A stretch of DNA of 11,048 nucleotides from positions 1 to 11,048 of the forward strand of contig WLND01000021.1 of the NCBI GenBank assembly GCA_009726075.1. Direction: 5' to 3'. This stretch comes from Actinomycetota bacterium. Its GTDB lineage: Bacteria; Actinomycetota; Actinomycetes; S36-B12. This document shows, piece by piece, positions 1 to 7,024 of the stretch. How positions within the stretch are numbered: position 1 is the first letter of the stretch; the number at the start of each line of letters is the position of its first letter. The position numbers and the translations under genes are program-made. The notes beneath the pieces were generated by a model that saw only the letters and a program-made list of their open reading frames with translations, made no database searches and was not told where the DNA came from.

Positions 1-1
1 C

Positions 2-463
2 CTCGGCCAGTTCGCTGACGAGTTCCCCGGAGTCGTCCTCGGCCTGTCCGATCACACGCCCGGCCACGTCACGACCCTTGGCGCAATCGCGCTCGGAGCC
101 CGGGTCATCGAGAAGCACTTCACCGACGACACGACCCGCGAGGGTCCTGACCACGGATTCTCGCTCGACCCCGTCACCTGGCGGTCGATGGTCGACGACA
201 CCCGCCGCCTCGAGGCCTCGCTCGGCGACGGCGTGAAGGTGATCGAGGCGAACGAAGAGAAGACCGTGGTTCTCCAGCGCCGGTGCGTGCGCGCGGCCAG
301 ACCGCTCCAAGCAGGCTCGGTCATCGAACGATCCGACCTTGAGGCGCTCCGCCCCGCCCCGGCGGATGCCGTGCCGCCGCAGTCGATCGACCTTGTCGTG
401 GGTCGCACGCTGACCCGCGATCTCGTCGCCGGCGAGCACCTCGTCTGGGACGACCTGGCCTGA
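2..463 (+). CDS. NeuB/PseI/SpsE-family sialic-acid-like synthase, C-terminal part (5' end outside window)
   Basis: This is the last 153 residues of a PEP-dependent nonulosonic-acid synthase; the reading frame is open to the left edge of the window. The family condenses phosphoenolpyruvate with an N-acetylated amino sugar to make sialic, pseudaminic or legionaminic acid in the cytoplasm. Visible residues 14-19 (GLSDHT) and 36-41 (IEKHFT), followed by GPDHGFSLDP at about 48-57, are the signature of the TIM-barrel C-terminal half. A SAF (antifreeze-like) domain follows at about residues 94-153, with the typical RAARPLQAG and later LRPAP segments. The full family length is about 330-350 residues, so a little under half is present. 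The stop is followed 5 bases later by a glycosyltransferase gene, which suggests a surface-glycan operon. The family call is secure, but the exact sugar cannot be decided from this part. Confidence 0.93.
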   Translation, partial: LGQFADEFPGVVLGLSDHTPGHVTTLGAIALGARVIEKHFTDDTTREGPDHGFSLDPVTWRSMVDDTRRLEASLGDGVKVIEANEEKTVVLQRRCVRAARPLQAGSVIERSDLEALRPAPADAVPPQSIDLVVGRTLTRDLVAGEHLVWDDLA

Positions 464-468
464 CCGGC

Positions 469-1485
469 GTGACCACCAGGCATGCGGTCTACGCCTCGGC
501 CGGTCTCGGCGTCCACGACCGTCGGTGGATCGCCGCCCTCGAGGGCTGCGGCTTCGAGGTCGAGCTACGAACCGATGGCGCTGCGCTCGCCGAGGCAGTG
601 GACGCCGCCAGTCCAGCCGACGCCCCGGTGCTCGCCGGCCCGCTCGACACCGTCGCCCGCAGGCTCGTCGGACTCTCTCGCCCGGTAATCGGCCTCTCGT
701 GGGGTTACGACCTGCAGCAGGGGCATTCGAGGGCGGTGTCGCTCGACGGGCTCGGGTGGATTCGCGAGCTGGACGGCCTGGTCGTCGACAGTCCGGTTAC
801 CCGTGATCTGGCGGTGTTGCTCGGGCTGCCGGGGGAAAGGATCGCCCTCATCCCGTGGGGCGTCGATCTCGGGGTGTTCACCCCGGACGGTCCCCGTGCG
901 ACGGCGTCCGATCATGGCTTTGACCCCGGGAGCCGCGTCGTGCTCTCGCTGCGGACGCACGACGATCTCTACCGCACGCGCGACGTCATCGAAGCCTTTG
1001 CCCGAGCAGCGGCCCAGGACTCCGAGCTCGTTCTCGTCATGGGTGGCGATGGACCGCTCTCTGCGGAGCATCGGTCGCGGGTCGCCCACCTTGGTCTTGC
1101 CGATCGGGTTCGATTCATCGGACGGGTCGACGAACGCGAGCTCCCGGCACTGCTGCGAGGAGCCGACCTCTACGTCACGGCCTCGGAGACTGACGGATCG
1201 TCGGTCACCTTGATGCAGGCCATGGCCTGCGGAACCCCGGTCGCGGCATCGGCCAATGCCGGCAACGAGTGGTGGATCACCGAGGGGGAGACGGGACGCG
1301 AGTTCGCGGTGGGCGACATCCCCGCGCTCGCAACACTGATGACAGATCCCAGGAAGACGACGGCCCTTGCGACAGCGGCCCTGGACCGGGTTCGACATCG
1401 TGGCGACTGGGCGAGAAATCACCGGGAACTGCTCGAGGTGATGACCTCGTTCAGGCGCCCACTTCTGCCGCCTCGCCGCCCGTGA
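469..1485 (+). CDS. GT4-family (GT-B fold) glycosyltransferase
   Basis: A 338-residue glycosyltransferase of the GT4 (RfaB/GPGTF) type, expected to move a sugar from an activated donor onto a cell-surface glycan or lipid at the inner face of the membrane. The C-terminal Rossmann half begins near residue 155 and shows the donor-site features VMGGDGPL (190-197), RVRFIGRV (213-220) and ASETDGSSVTLMQAMACGTP (238-257). The usual EX7E pair appears here as Asp242 and Gln250, a variant seen in some GT4 enzymes. IPWGVDLGVF (128-137) is the usual interdomain segment. The start is GTG, 5 bases after the stop of the sialic-synthase-like gene, so translation is probably coupled and the two genes form one operon. 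The 3' end overlaps the convergent ybaK-like gene by 35 bp. Donor and acceptor are unknown. Confidence 0.88.
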   Translation: MTTRHAVYASAGLGVHDRRWIAALEGCGFEVELRTDGAALAEAVDAASPADAPVLAGPLDTVARRLVGLSRPVIGLSWGYDLQQGHSRAVSLDGLGWIRELDGLVVDSPVTRDLAVLLGLPGERIALIPWGVDLGVFTPDGPRATASDHGFDPGSRVVLSLRTHDDLYRTRDVIEAFARAAAQDSELVLVMGGDGPLSAEHRSRVAHLGLADRVRFIGRVDERELPALLRGADLYVTASETDGSSVTLMQAMACGTPVAASANAGNEWWITEGETGREFAVGDIPALATLMTDPRKTTALATAALDRVRHRGDWARNHRELLEVMTSFRRPLLPPRRP

Positions 1486-1933
1486 TCCGCAGCAGCTCGT
1501 CATAGCTCGTCGGGAACACGTAGTGCGGGTGTCCGCCCGCGGCCCAGACCACGTCGTATTGGGCGAGGGCGACATCGACGACGGTGGGCAGCTGCTGCGG
1601 ATGGCCCACCGGGGCAACCCCGCCGATCGCGTAGCCGGTGGCCTGCCTGACGTCGTCGGCTGATGCCTTCGTGATGAGCTCGACGTCGAGCACCTTCGCG
1701 ACGAGCAGAGGGTCGACCCGGTGGCCGCCGGATGCCATGACGAGAACCGGTGCCCCGTCGGCGAGGAAGATGAGCGAGCTCGCGATCTGGCCGACCTCGA
1801 TGCCGAGCGCATCGGCTGCCTCCTTCGCGGTGCGGGCGCTGTCGTCGAGCCTGCGCACCTCCCCGGTGGCGCCGAGCAGGGCCAGGCGCTCACGGACTCG
1901 GATGACGGACTGCTGCTCGGTGATCTCGTTCAT
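1451..1933 (-). CDS. YbaK/ProX/EbsC-family aminoacyl-tRNA deacylase-like protein
   Basis: A 160-residue, single-domain protein of the YbaK/aminoacyl-tRNA-synthetase-associated editing family. Members hydrolyse mischarged tRNA in trans (for example Cys-tRNA-Pro or Ala-tRNA-Pro). The motif GYAIGGVAPVGH at residues 100-111 is the hallmark substrate-pocket loop. The conserved lysine of the TAKEAADALG segment (Lys38) and SLIF (53-56) also fit the family, and length is normal. No Shine-Dalgarno is visible before the ATG. Instead, TACCCT lies six bases upstream, so a leaderless transcript is plausible. The gene stands alone on the minus strand and overlaps the glycosyltransferase 3' end by 35 bp. 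The exact amino-acid specificity is not visible. Confidence 0.9.
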   Translation of the reverse strand: MNEITEQQSVIRVRERLALLGATGEVRRLDDSARTAKEAADALGIEVGQIASSLIFLADGAPVLVMASGGHRVDPLLVAKVLDVELITKASADDVRQATGYAIGGVAPVGHPQQLPTVVDVALAQYDVVWAAGGHPHYVFPTSYDELLRITGGEAAEVGA

Positions 1934-1939
1934 GGGGCG

Positions 1940-1945
1940 AGGGTA
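1940..1945 (-). promoter_or_regulatory. Possible -10 box of a leaderless promoter for the ybaK-like gene
   Basis: On the minus strand the hexamer TACCCT (TANNNT pattern) ends exactly six bases before the ATG at 1933. The intervening bases are pyrimidine-rich with no ribosome-binding site. This spacing is the known layout of actinobacterial leaderless promoters. No clear -35 box is seen, so the call is tentative. Confidence 0.4.
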
Positions 1946-2086
1946 CCGACCGCGCTCACTCGTACGCTCGACTGCCGACTCGGCAACACCGATGCCCGGG
2001 GTTGATTGGCGAGATGCGGGTACACCTCGGCCTCGATCCTGAGCCTATGAAGGAGGATGCGTTCTGCGGATACGCTGTGAGGGTCA

Positions 2087-4213
2087 TTGACGAGCGAGTC
2101 GGCGGAGCGCGGGCAGGCTGGGGAGCCTGACCGATCGGACCATCCCGGAATCCACAGAGAGCGACTTCATCTGATGCCCAGAGTTGCAGCGGTCACGGAC
2201 CTCATCGCCCGATCGAATCGACTGGGCTCAGATGCCCGCAACACGAACTTCGCTGGCGGAAACACGTCGGCGAAAGGGGACGTGGTCGATCCCGTCACCC
2301 AGGGCCCGGTCGAGGTCCTGTGGGTCAAGGGATCGGGCGGAGACCTCGGCACCTTGACGGAGGCGGGCCTCGCCGTGCTGCGTCTGGACCGCGTGCGGGC
2401 GCTCGTCGATGTCTATCCGGGCGTCGACCGCGAGGACGAGATGGTCGAAGCCTTCAGCTACTGCCTGCATGGCACCGGCGGGGCAGCCCCATCCATCGAC
2501 ACTGCCATGCACGCGCTTGTCGATGCTCCGCACGTTGACCACCTGCACCCCGATTCTGGCATTGCCCTGGCGACCTCGGCGGATGGTGAGGCCCTGACCC
2601 GCGAGTGCTTCGGCGATCGGGTGGCGTGGGTGCCTTGGCGCCGGCCCGGCTTCGCACTCGGACTCGACATGGCTGCCCTGCAGCAGGCGAACCCCCAGGC
2701 CATCGGCTGCATCCTCGGCGGTCACGGCATCACCGCCTGGGGTGCGACATCCGACGAGTGCGAGGCGAACTCCCTCGAGATCATCCGCACAGCTGAGGCG
2801 TTCATTGCAGACCGGGGCCGTCGCGAGCCGTTCGGCCCGAAGGTCCCCGGCTACGAGGGCCTCGCGCGCGACGACCGCCATGCCCGAGCAGCAGCGCTCG
2901 CGCCTGTCATCCGCGGGCTGGCCTCGTCCGACCGGCCGATGGTGGGCCACTTCACCGACAGCGACGTCGTCCTCGACTTTCTTGCGAGCGAGCGTCACCC
3001 CGAGCTCGCCGCGCTGGGCACCTCCTGCCCCGACCATTTCCTGCGCACGAAGGTTCGTCCGATGGTGGTCGACCTGCCTCCTTCGGCGTCGATCGACGAC
3101 GTCGTCACCCGACTGCGCGAGCTCCATGGGCAGTACCGGCTCGACTATGCGGCCTACTATGAGCGTTACGCGACAGGCGAAAGCCCGGCGATGCGCGGTG
3201 CTGATCCGGCCATCGTCCTCGTGCCCGGCGTCGGCATGTTTTCCTATGGCGCCAACAAGCAGACAGCTCGCGTGGCCGGGGAGTTCTACGTCAACGCGAT
3301 CAATGTCATGCGCGGTGCCGAGGCGGTCTCCACCTATCAGCCGATCGATGAAAGCGAGAAGTTCCGGATCGAGTACTGGGAGCTCGAGGAGGCCAAGCTC
3401 AGGCGGCTACCCAAGCCCAAACGACTTGCTGCACGCGTCGCGCTCGTCACCGGAGGCGGCAGCGGCATCGGGCGCGCGACCGTCGAGGCCCTTGTGCGCG
3501 ATGGCGCGGCCGTGGTGATCGCCGACCGCAATCTCGGTGCAGCGCAGGACCTCGCCGCAGTCCTTGGCGGCGCAGATATCGCGATCGCTGTTGAGGCCGA
3601 CGTGACGAGCGAGGCTGACATCAAGGCGATGGTGGCGCAGGCGTGCCTAGCCTTCGGCGGTGTCGACCTCGTCGTGAACAACGCCGGGCTGTCACTGAGC
3701 AAGGACCTCCTGTCGACCACGGTCGACGATTGGGATCTCCAGCACGACGTCATGGCGCGCGGGTCGTTCCTCGTGAGCCGCGAGTGCGCGCGAGCGATGA
3801 TCGCCCAGGGCATGGGCGGCGACATCGTCTACATCGCGAGCAAGAACGCCGTCTTCGCCGGCCCCTCGAACATTGCCTACAGCTCGGCGAAGGCCGATCA
3901 GGCGCATCAGGTGCGGCTGCTCGCGGTCGAGCTTGGCGAGCATGGCATTCGAGTCAACGGCATCAATCCCGACGGTGTCGTCCAGGGCTCTGGCATCTTC
4001 GCGGGTGGATGGGGTGCGAACCGGGCCGCCGTCTACGGAGTTGAGGAGAAGGACCTCGGCGCGTTCTACGCCCAGCGCACGATCCTCAAGCGCGAGGTGC
4101 TGCCGGAGCACATCGCCCTCGCGGTCGCGGCACTCGTGTCCGATGAGTTCTCGCGAACGACAGGCACGTTCATCCCGGTCGACTCCGGGGTGGCTGCCGC
4201 GTTTCTGCGGTAG
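2087..4213 (+). CDS. rhaD: Bifunctional rhamnulose-1-phosphate aldolase / short-chain dehydrogenase (RhaD type)
   Basis: A two-domain cytoplasmic enzyme. The N-terminal class II aldolase domain cleaves L-rhamnulose-1-phosphate to dihydroxyacetone phosphate and L-lactaldehyde. The C-terminal SDR domain is thought to oxidise the lactaldehyde to L-lactate with NAD. Numbered from the TTG start, GGNTSAKG (57-64) and the probable metal-binding histidines His152, His154 and His213 (in GGHG) mark the aldolase. TGGGSGIG (455-462), NNAG (531-534), Ser585 and the Tyr598-Lys602 YxxxK pair mark a complete SDR active site. The full 708 residues fit the fusion family. The TTG at 2087 has a weak GAGGG three bases upstream. 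Homologs usually begin only about a dozen residues before RSNRLG, so the in-frame ATG at 2174 (Met30) may be the true start. A decayed rhamnulokinase and a lactate-type dehydrogenase follow, which fits rhamnose use. Confidence 0.94.
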   Translation: MTSESAERGQAGEPDRSDHPGIHRERLHLMPRVAAVTDLIARSNRLGSDARNTNFAGGNTSAKGDVVDPVTQGPVEVLWVKGSGGDLGTLTEAGLAVLRLDRVRALVDVYPGVDREDEMVEAFSYCLHGTGGAAPSIDTAMHALVDAPHVDHLHPDSGIALATSADGEALTRECFGDRVAWVPWRRPGFALGLDMAALQQANPQAIGCILGGHGITAWGATSDECEANSLEIIRTAEAFIADRGRREPFGPKVPGYEGLARDDRHARAAALAPVIRGLASSDRPMVGHFTDSDVVLDFLASERHPELAALGTSCPDHFLRTKVRPMVVDLPPSASIDDVVTRLRELHGQYRLDYAAYYERYATGESPAMRGADPAIVLVPGVGMFSYGANKQTARVAGEFYVNAINVMRGAEAVSTYQPIDESEKFRIEYWELEEAKLRRLPKPKRLAARVALVTGGGSGIGRATVEALVRDGAAVVIADRNLGAAQDLAAVLGGADIAIAVEADVTSEADIKAMVAQACLAFGGVDLVVNNAGLSLSKDLLSTTVDDWDLQHDVMARGSFLVSRECARAMIAQGMGGDIVYIASKNAVFAGPSNIAYSSAKADQAHQVRLLAVELGEHGIRVNGINPDGVVQGSGIFAGGWGANRAAVYGVEEKDLGAFYAQRTILKREVLPEHIALAVAALVSDEFSRTTGTFIPVDSGVAAAFLR

Positions 4214-4218
4214 CGGTC

Positions 4219-4492
4219 ATGATTCGGGTCTCCGCGGTCGATATCGGCGCCGGCAGCAGGCGCGTGGTCATCTGCGATCTTGCCACGGGGATTCCGTCGC
4301 TGACAGAGGATTGCCGCTTCGCGAACGGCCCGAGTCCCCTGGGCGCCCATCGGGCTCGAGGCGCAGGGCGCGGTGCCTGGGCCCGAAGCAATGGGGCTCA
4401 ACGTCACCCGCGAACTCGGCATCGACGCAACGGTGCGCGTCCTGCGCAACGTCGTCGATCGCATCGGCCAGCGCCGTCCCCCCGGCGATTGA
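4219..4492 (+). pseudogene. rhaB: Remnant of rhamnulokinase (rhaB), internally deleted and frameshifted
   Basis: Rhamnulokinases (FGGY family, about 480 residues) phosphorylate L-rhamnulose. Two pieces of one can be read here. From ATG 4219 in one frame, about 38 residues match the N-terminus: AVDIGAGSRRVV is the phosphate-binding strand-loop and RFANGP matches the conserved FxNGP. That frame then degenerates. From about 4340, in the next frame, WAPIGLEAQG followed by EAMGLNVTRELGIDATVRVL and RNV resembles the mid-protein FGGY segment that usually reads NFTNEGGVDGTVRxLRNV. This frame stops at 4490-4492, soon after RNV. Most of the first half, including the catalytic aspartate region, and the whole C-terminal third are missing. 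The place between the aldolase and the lactate-type dehydrogenase is where rhaB is commonly found. The alignment is from memory of the family, so a search should confirm it. Confidence 0.72.
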
Positions 4493-4532
4493 TCGCAGCA
4501 CCCGTCCGACAGGGAAATGAGAAGGAGCAACG

Positions 4533-5744
4533 ATGGTCGAACGACGGCTGCCAAGACCCAGTGAGATTCTGCCCCTCATCGGAGGGCGCGACCGCACGCT
4601 GACTCGGGCCCAGGCCCGGCTGGAGCGCTGCGCGGACATCGGCGATGTTCGGGCCCTCGCGCGACGCAGGGTACCCACCTCCGTCTTCGACTACACCGAC
4701 GGCGCGGCCGGGTCCGAGCTCACCCTTCGCCGCTCGGTCGAGGCGTACTCGCGGGTGGAGTTCACCCCGAGGGTTCTGCGCGACGTCTCGTCGGTCGACC
4801 TGTCGGTCGACATGCTCGGCAGGCGCTCTTCGCTGCCGTTCGCACTCGGCCCGACCGGATTCACCCGGATGATGCACCACCTGGGGGAGCCGGCCGTGGC
4901 CAAGGTCGCCGGCGAGGTCGGAATTCCGTATGCCCTGTCGACCCTGGGGACCACGTCTGTCGAGGCGCTCGCCGAGGCAGCCCCCGATACGCGGCGCTGG
5001 TTTCAGCTCTACGTATGGCGCGACCGGGTGGCAAGCGAGGCGCTGGTCAAGCGGGCAGAGCTGGCCGGGTACGACACGCTCATCCTCACCGTCGACACGG
5101 CCGTCGGCGGCATTCGCCTGCGCGATGTGCGCAACGGGCTGACGATTCCGCCGCAACTCACCCTCGGAACCATCGCGGGCATGGCCCTGTACCCGCGATG
5201 GTGGGGCAACCTGCTCACCACCAGGCCCCTGGAGTTCGCCTCCCTGTCCTCGACCGGTGGCACCGTGGGAGACCTGCTGACGAAGGTGTTCGACCCAGCC
5301 ATCACCGGCGCCGACATCGCCTGGCTGCGGACCATCTGGCCGGGCAAGCTCGTGCTCAAGGGCGTGCAGTCGGTGGCTGACGCCGTCATCGCGGTCGACC
5401 TCGGCGTCGATGCCGTCATCCTGTCGAACCACGGCGGCCGCCAGATCGACCGCGGCACCCCCCCGCTCGAAATCCTTCCGACCGTGGTCGATGCGGTGGG
5501 GGACCGCATCGAGGTCTACATCGATGGCGGCATCACCTCCGGGGCCGACATCGTCGCAGCCCTCGCCTTCGGGGCAACCGGCGCGCTGATCGGGCGCGCC
5601 TACCTCTATGGGCTGATGGCCGGTGGCGAGGACGGTGTTCGTCGCGTCGTGAGCATCCTCGAGAAAGAGGTGCGGATCACGATGCAGTTGCTCGGGGTCA
5701 CCTCCGTCGGGCAGTTGGATCGCTCGTTCGTTCGCTTGCGCTGA
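4533..5744 (+). CDS. lldD: FMN-dependent L-2-hydroxyacid dehydrogenase/oxidase (LldD/glycolate-oxidase family)
   Basis: A 403-residue TIM-barrel flavoenzyme of the family that oxidises L-lactate, glycolate, mandelate and similar acids to 2-oxoacids. The active site is complete by analogy with spinach glycolate oxidase: Tyr54 (in FDYTDGAAG), Gln158 and Tyr160 (FQLYVW), Thr186 (LTVDT), Arg195, Lys276 (LVLKGV), and His300 with Arg303 in SNHGGRQID. The FMN-phosphate site is DGGITSGADI (331-340) and GALIGR (350-355). The ATG is preceded by a strong Shine-Dalgarno, AGAAGGAG at 4520-4527, with a 5-base gap. It lies downstream of the RhaD fusion, whose predicted product is L-lactate, so L-lactate to pyruvate is the most likely reaction. 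The substrate is inferred from context, because several family members share these motifs. Confidence 0.9.
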   Translation: MVERRLPRPSEILPLIGGRDRTLTRAQARLERCADIGDVRALARRRVPTSVFDYTDGAAGSELTLRRSVEAYSRVEFTPRVLRDVSSVDLSVDMLGRRSSLPFALGPTGFTRMMHHLGEPAVAKVAGEVGIPYALSTLGTTSVEALAEAAPDTRRWFQLYVWRDRVASEALVKRAELAGYDTLILTVDTAVGGIRLRDVRNGLTIPPQLTLGTIAGMALYPRWWGNLLTTRPLEFASLSSTGGTVGDLLTKVFDPAITGADIAWLRTIWPGKLVLKGVQSVADAVIAVDLGVDAVILSNHGGRQIDRGTPPLEILPTVVDAVGDRIEVYIDGGITSGADIVAALAFGATGALIGRAYLYGLMAGGEDGVRRVVSILEKEVRITMQLLGVTSVGQLDRSFVRLR

Positions 5745-5852
5745 TTGCTGCCGTGCGAGCGATATCGTGCGGACGTAGACGCGATGCATTGTGCCGTCGA
5801 CATGTTTCGGTGCGTCGCAGTGATGCACGGGCCGAGGGACTGAGGGGCAGCC

Positions 5853-6998
5853 ATGGCTAAGTCAGAGGACATCGAAGTTCCGGGCAGGCCGCCGCGGCCC
5901 GAGCCCTACGGCACCCCCGACGCAGTGTCGCTGCAGATGCGCCGGGTTGGCGGCTACGCCTGGCGGCTCATTGCGATCGGGATCGTGGTCTATGCGGCCG
6001 TTCTCCTGCTCGCACCGCTCGAGACCCTGCTCATGGCCCTGTTCTTCGGTCTGCTGGTCGCGGCGTGGCTGATGCCGTTGACGAATTTCCTGGCCCGGAG
6101 ATGGCCGCGGTGGCTCGCAGGGGTCACGTCGCTGCTGCTGTTCATCATCGCGGTGGTGCTCGTTGTCGCGTTCATCGGCATCGAGACGGCCGGTGAGTGG
6201 GAGGGCATCGGTCGGGCGTTCAGCCAGGGCGTCGAAGACCTCAACGCCTGGCTTCGTGGCGGGCCGCTGCAGATCACCGATGCGAACATGACGGCCGCCT
6301 ACGAGAGCCTGGCTTCGTTCCTTCGCGAATCTGGCTCGACAATCGCCTTCGGAATCGTTTCGGGGCTCGGCAGCCTGGTTGGCCTAGCCACGGCGCTCGC
6401 GGCATCGATCTTCGTCCTGCTCTTCACGTTGATGCAGCCGAAGATCATGTTCGGATGGTTCACCGGGTGGCTGCCCGCGCGCAATCGCGAGGTGGTTGCG
6501 ACCTCGGTGCGGATCGCGTGGATGAGCTTCTCGCAGTATTCGCGGGGCGTGCTCATCATTGCCCTGACCAATGCCGTGCTCGTGACGATCCTGCTGCTCA
6601 TCCTCGGCGTGCCACTGGCGATTCCGCTTGGCGTCATCGTCTTCTTCGGGGCCTTCATCCCGTATATCGGGGCGCCGGTCGCGATGTTCCTGGCCGCGTT
6701 TGTCGCGCTGGTCACCGACGGCGTGCTCGCGGGGGCCCTTGTCGTCATCCTCATTTTCGTCATCGGCCAGCTCGAGGGCAATGTGCTCCAGCCGGTGATC
6801 ATGGGCAAGTCGGTGAACCTGCACCCGGTGGCAATCGTGCTGGTGACGGCGGTGGGGGCCGCCTACTTCGGGCTGCTCGGTGCGCTCATCGGCGTTCCTA
6901 TCGCGGCGTCGGTCTACGGGGTCATGAAGTACCTGCAGGGCGTTCGCGCAGATGGGGCAACCGGTGCACCGGAGAGCCAAGCCGCTCACCTTGACTGA
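5853..6998 (+). CDS. AI-2E/PerM (YdiK-like) family membrane transporter
   Basis: A 381-residue polytopic inner-membrane protein of the AI-2E transporter/PerM family. Family members have been linked to autoinducer-2 export, ion/proton antiport or general permeation, so the substrate here is not known. The N-terminal 35 residues are polar and proline-rich. Hydrophobic segments lie at about 36-54, 56-76, 88-110, 163-195, 232-285 and 289-358, giving about eight membrane passes, with a soluble loop at about 112-160. The motifs FIPYIG (268-273) and QLEGNVLQP with MGKSVNLHP (306-325) are diagnostic of the family. ATG 5853 has GAGGGG five bases upstream. A 108-bp gap separates it from the dehydrogenase gene, so it may have its own promoter. 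Its stop codon is overlapped by the operator of the following sulfur operon. Confidence 0.92.
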   Translation: MAKSEDIEVPGRPPRPEPYGTPDAVSLQMRRVGGYAWRLIAIGIVVYAAVLLLAPLETLLMALFFGLLVAAWLMPLTNFLARRWPRWLAGVTSLLLFIIAVVLVVAFIGIETAGEWEGIGRAFSQGVEDLNAWLRGGPLQITDANMTAAYESLASFLRESGSTIAFGIVSGLGSLVGLATALAASIFVLLFTLMQPKIMFGWFTGWLPARNREVVATSVRIAWMSFSQYSRGVLIIALTNAVLVTILLLILGVPLAIPLGVIVFFGAFIPYIGAPVAMFLAAFVALVTDGVLAGALVVILIFVIGQLEGNVLQPVIMGKSVNLHPVAIVLVTAVGAAYFGLLGALIGVPIAASVYGVMKYLQGVRADGATGAPESQAAHLD

Positions 6999-7018
6999 TA
7001 CCCCCAGGGGTATATAGT
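6991..7018 (+). promoter_or_regulatory. Promoter of the sulfur-handling operon (TTGACT / TATAGT, leaderless)
   Basis: A -35 box TTGACT (6991-6996) and a -10 box TATAGT (7013-7018) are separated by 16 bases, which is close to the sigma-70-type consensus. The -10 box ends six bases before the ATG at 7025, so transcription is expected to begin at or within a base or two of the start codon, giving a leaderless mRNA. The purine run GAAGG at 7019-7023 is too close to the ATG to act as a normal ribosome-binding site. The -35 box lies inside the last codons of the preceding membrane-protein gene. Confidence 0.72.
6998..7013. promoter_or_regulatory. Palindromic operator, CsoR/CstR/RcnR-family type
   Basis: ATACCCC and GGGGTAT form a perfect 7-bp inverted repeat around the two bases CA. 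This C-tract/G-tract palindrome with flanking AT bases is the known style of operators bound by CsoR-family repressors (copper-sensing CsoR, persulfide-sensing CstR). It fills the spacer between the -35 and -10 boxes and touches the -10, so a bound repressor would block RNA polymerase. Because the five genes that follow are of the sulfur type, a persulfide-responsive CstR-like regulator is more likely than a copper one. The regulator gene is not in this window. Confidence 0.72.
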
Positions 7019-7024
7019 GAAGGC

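Noticed and set aside
565..1893. Long open frame on the minus strand (442 codons) across the glycosyltransferase and ybaK-like genes
   Set aside because: It runs antisense to one real gene and out of frame with another, and its composition is Arg/Ser/Pro-rich without recognisable motifs.
2047..2130. 27-codon ORF upstream of and overlapping the rhaD start, starting MKEDAFCGYAV, as a possible leader peptide
   Set aside because: It has no ribosome-binding site, no run of regulatory codons and no attenuator-like hairpin after it; chance is the simplest explanation.
4404..5828. Long open frame on the minus strand (474 codons) opposite the hydroxyacid dehydrogenase gene
   Set aside because: It lies antisense to a gene with a complete FMN-enzyme active site, has low-complexity Arg/Gly/Asp-rich content typical of GC-rich antisense frames, and matches no family I recognise.
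5745..5852. Search for a promoter or terminator between the dehydrogenase and the AI-2E-family gene
   Set aside because: Only weak matches were found: a TTGCTG and a TATCGT with a 12-base spacer, and short CGATATCG symmetry. None has acceptable spacing or stem strength.
6998..7013. The ATACCCC/GGGGTAT palindrome as a rho-independent terminator of the AI-2E-family gene
   Set aside because: The stem has only a two-base loop, is not followed by a T-run, overlaps the stop codon, and lies exactly between good -35 and -10 boxes, so an operator explains it better.
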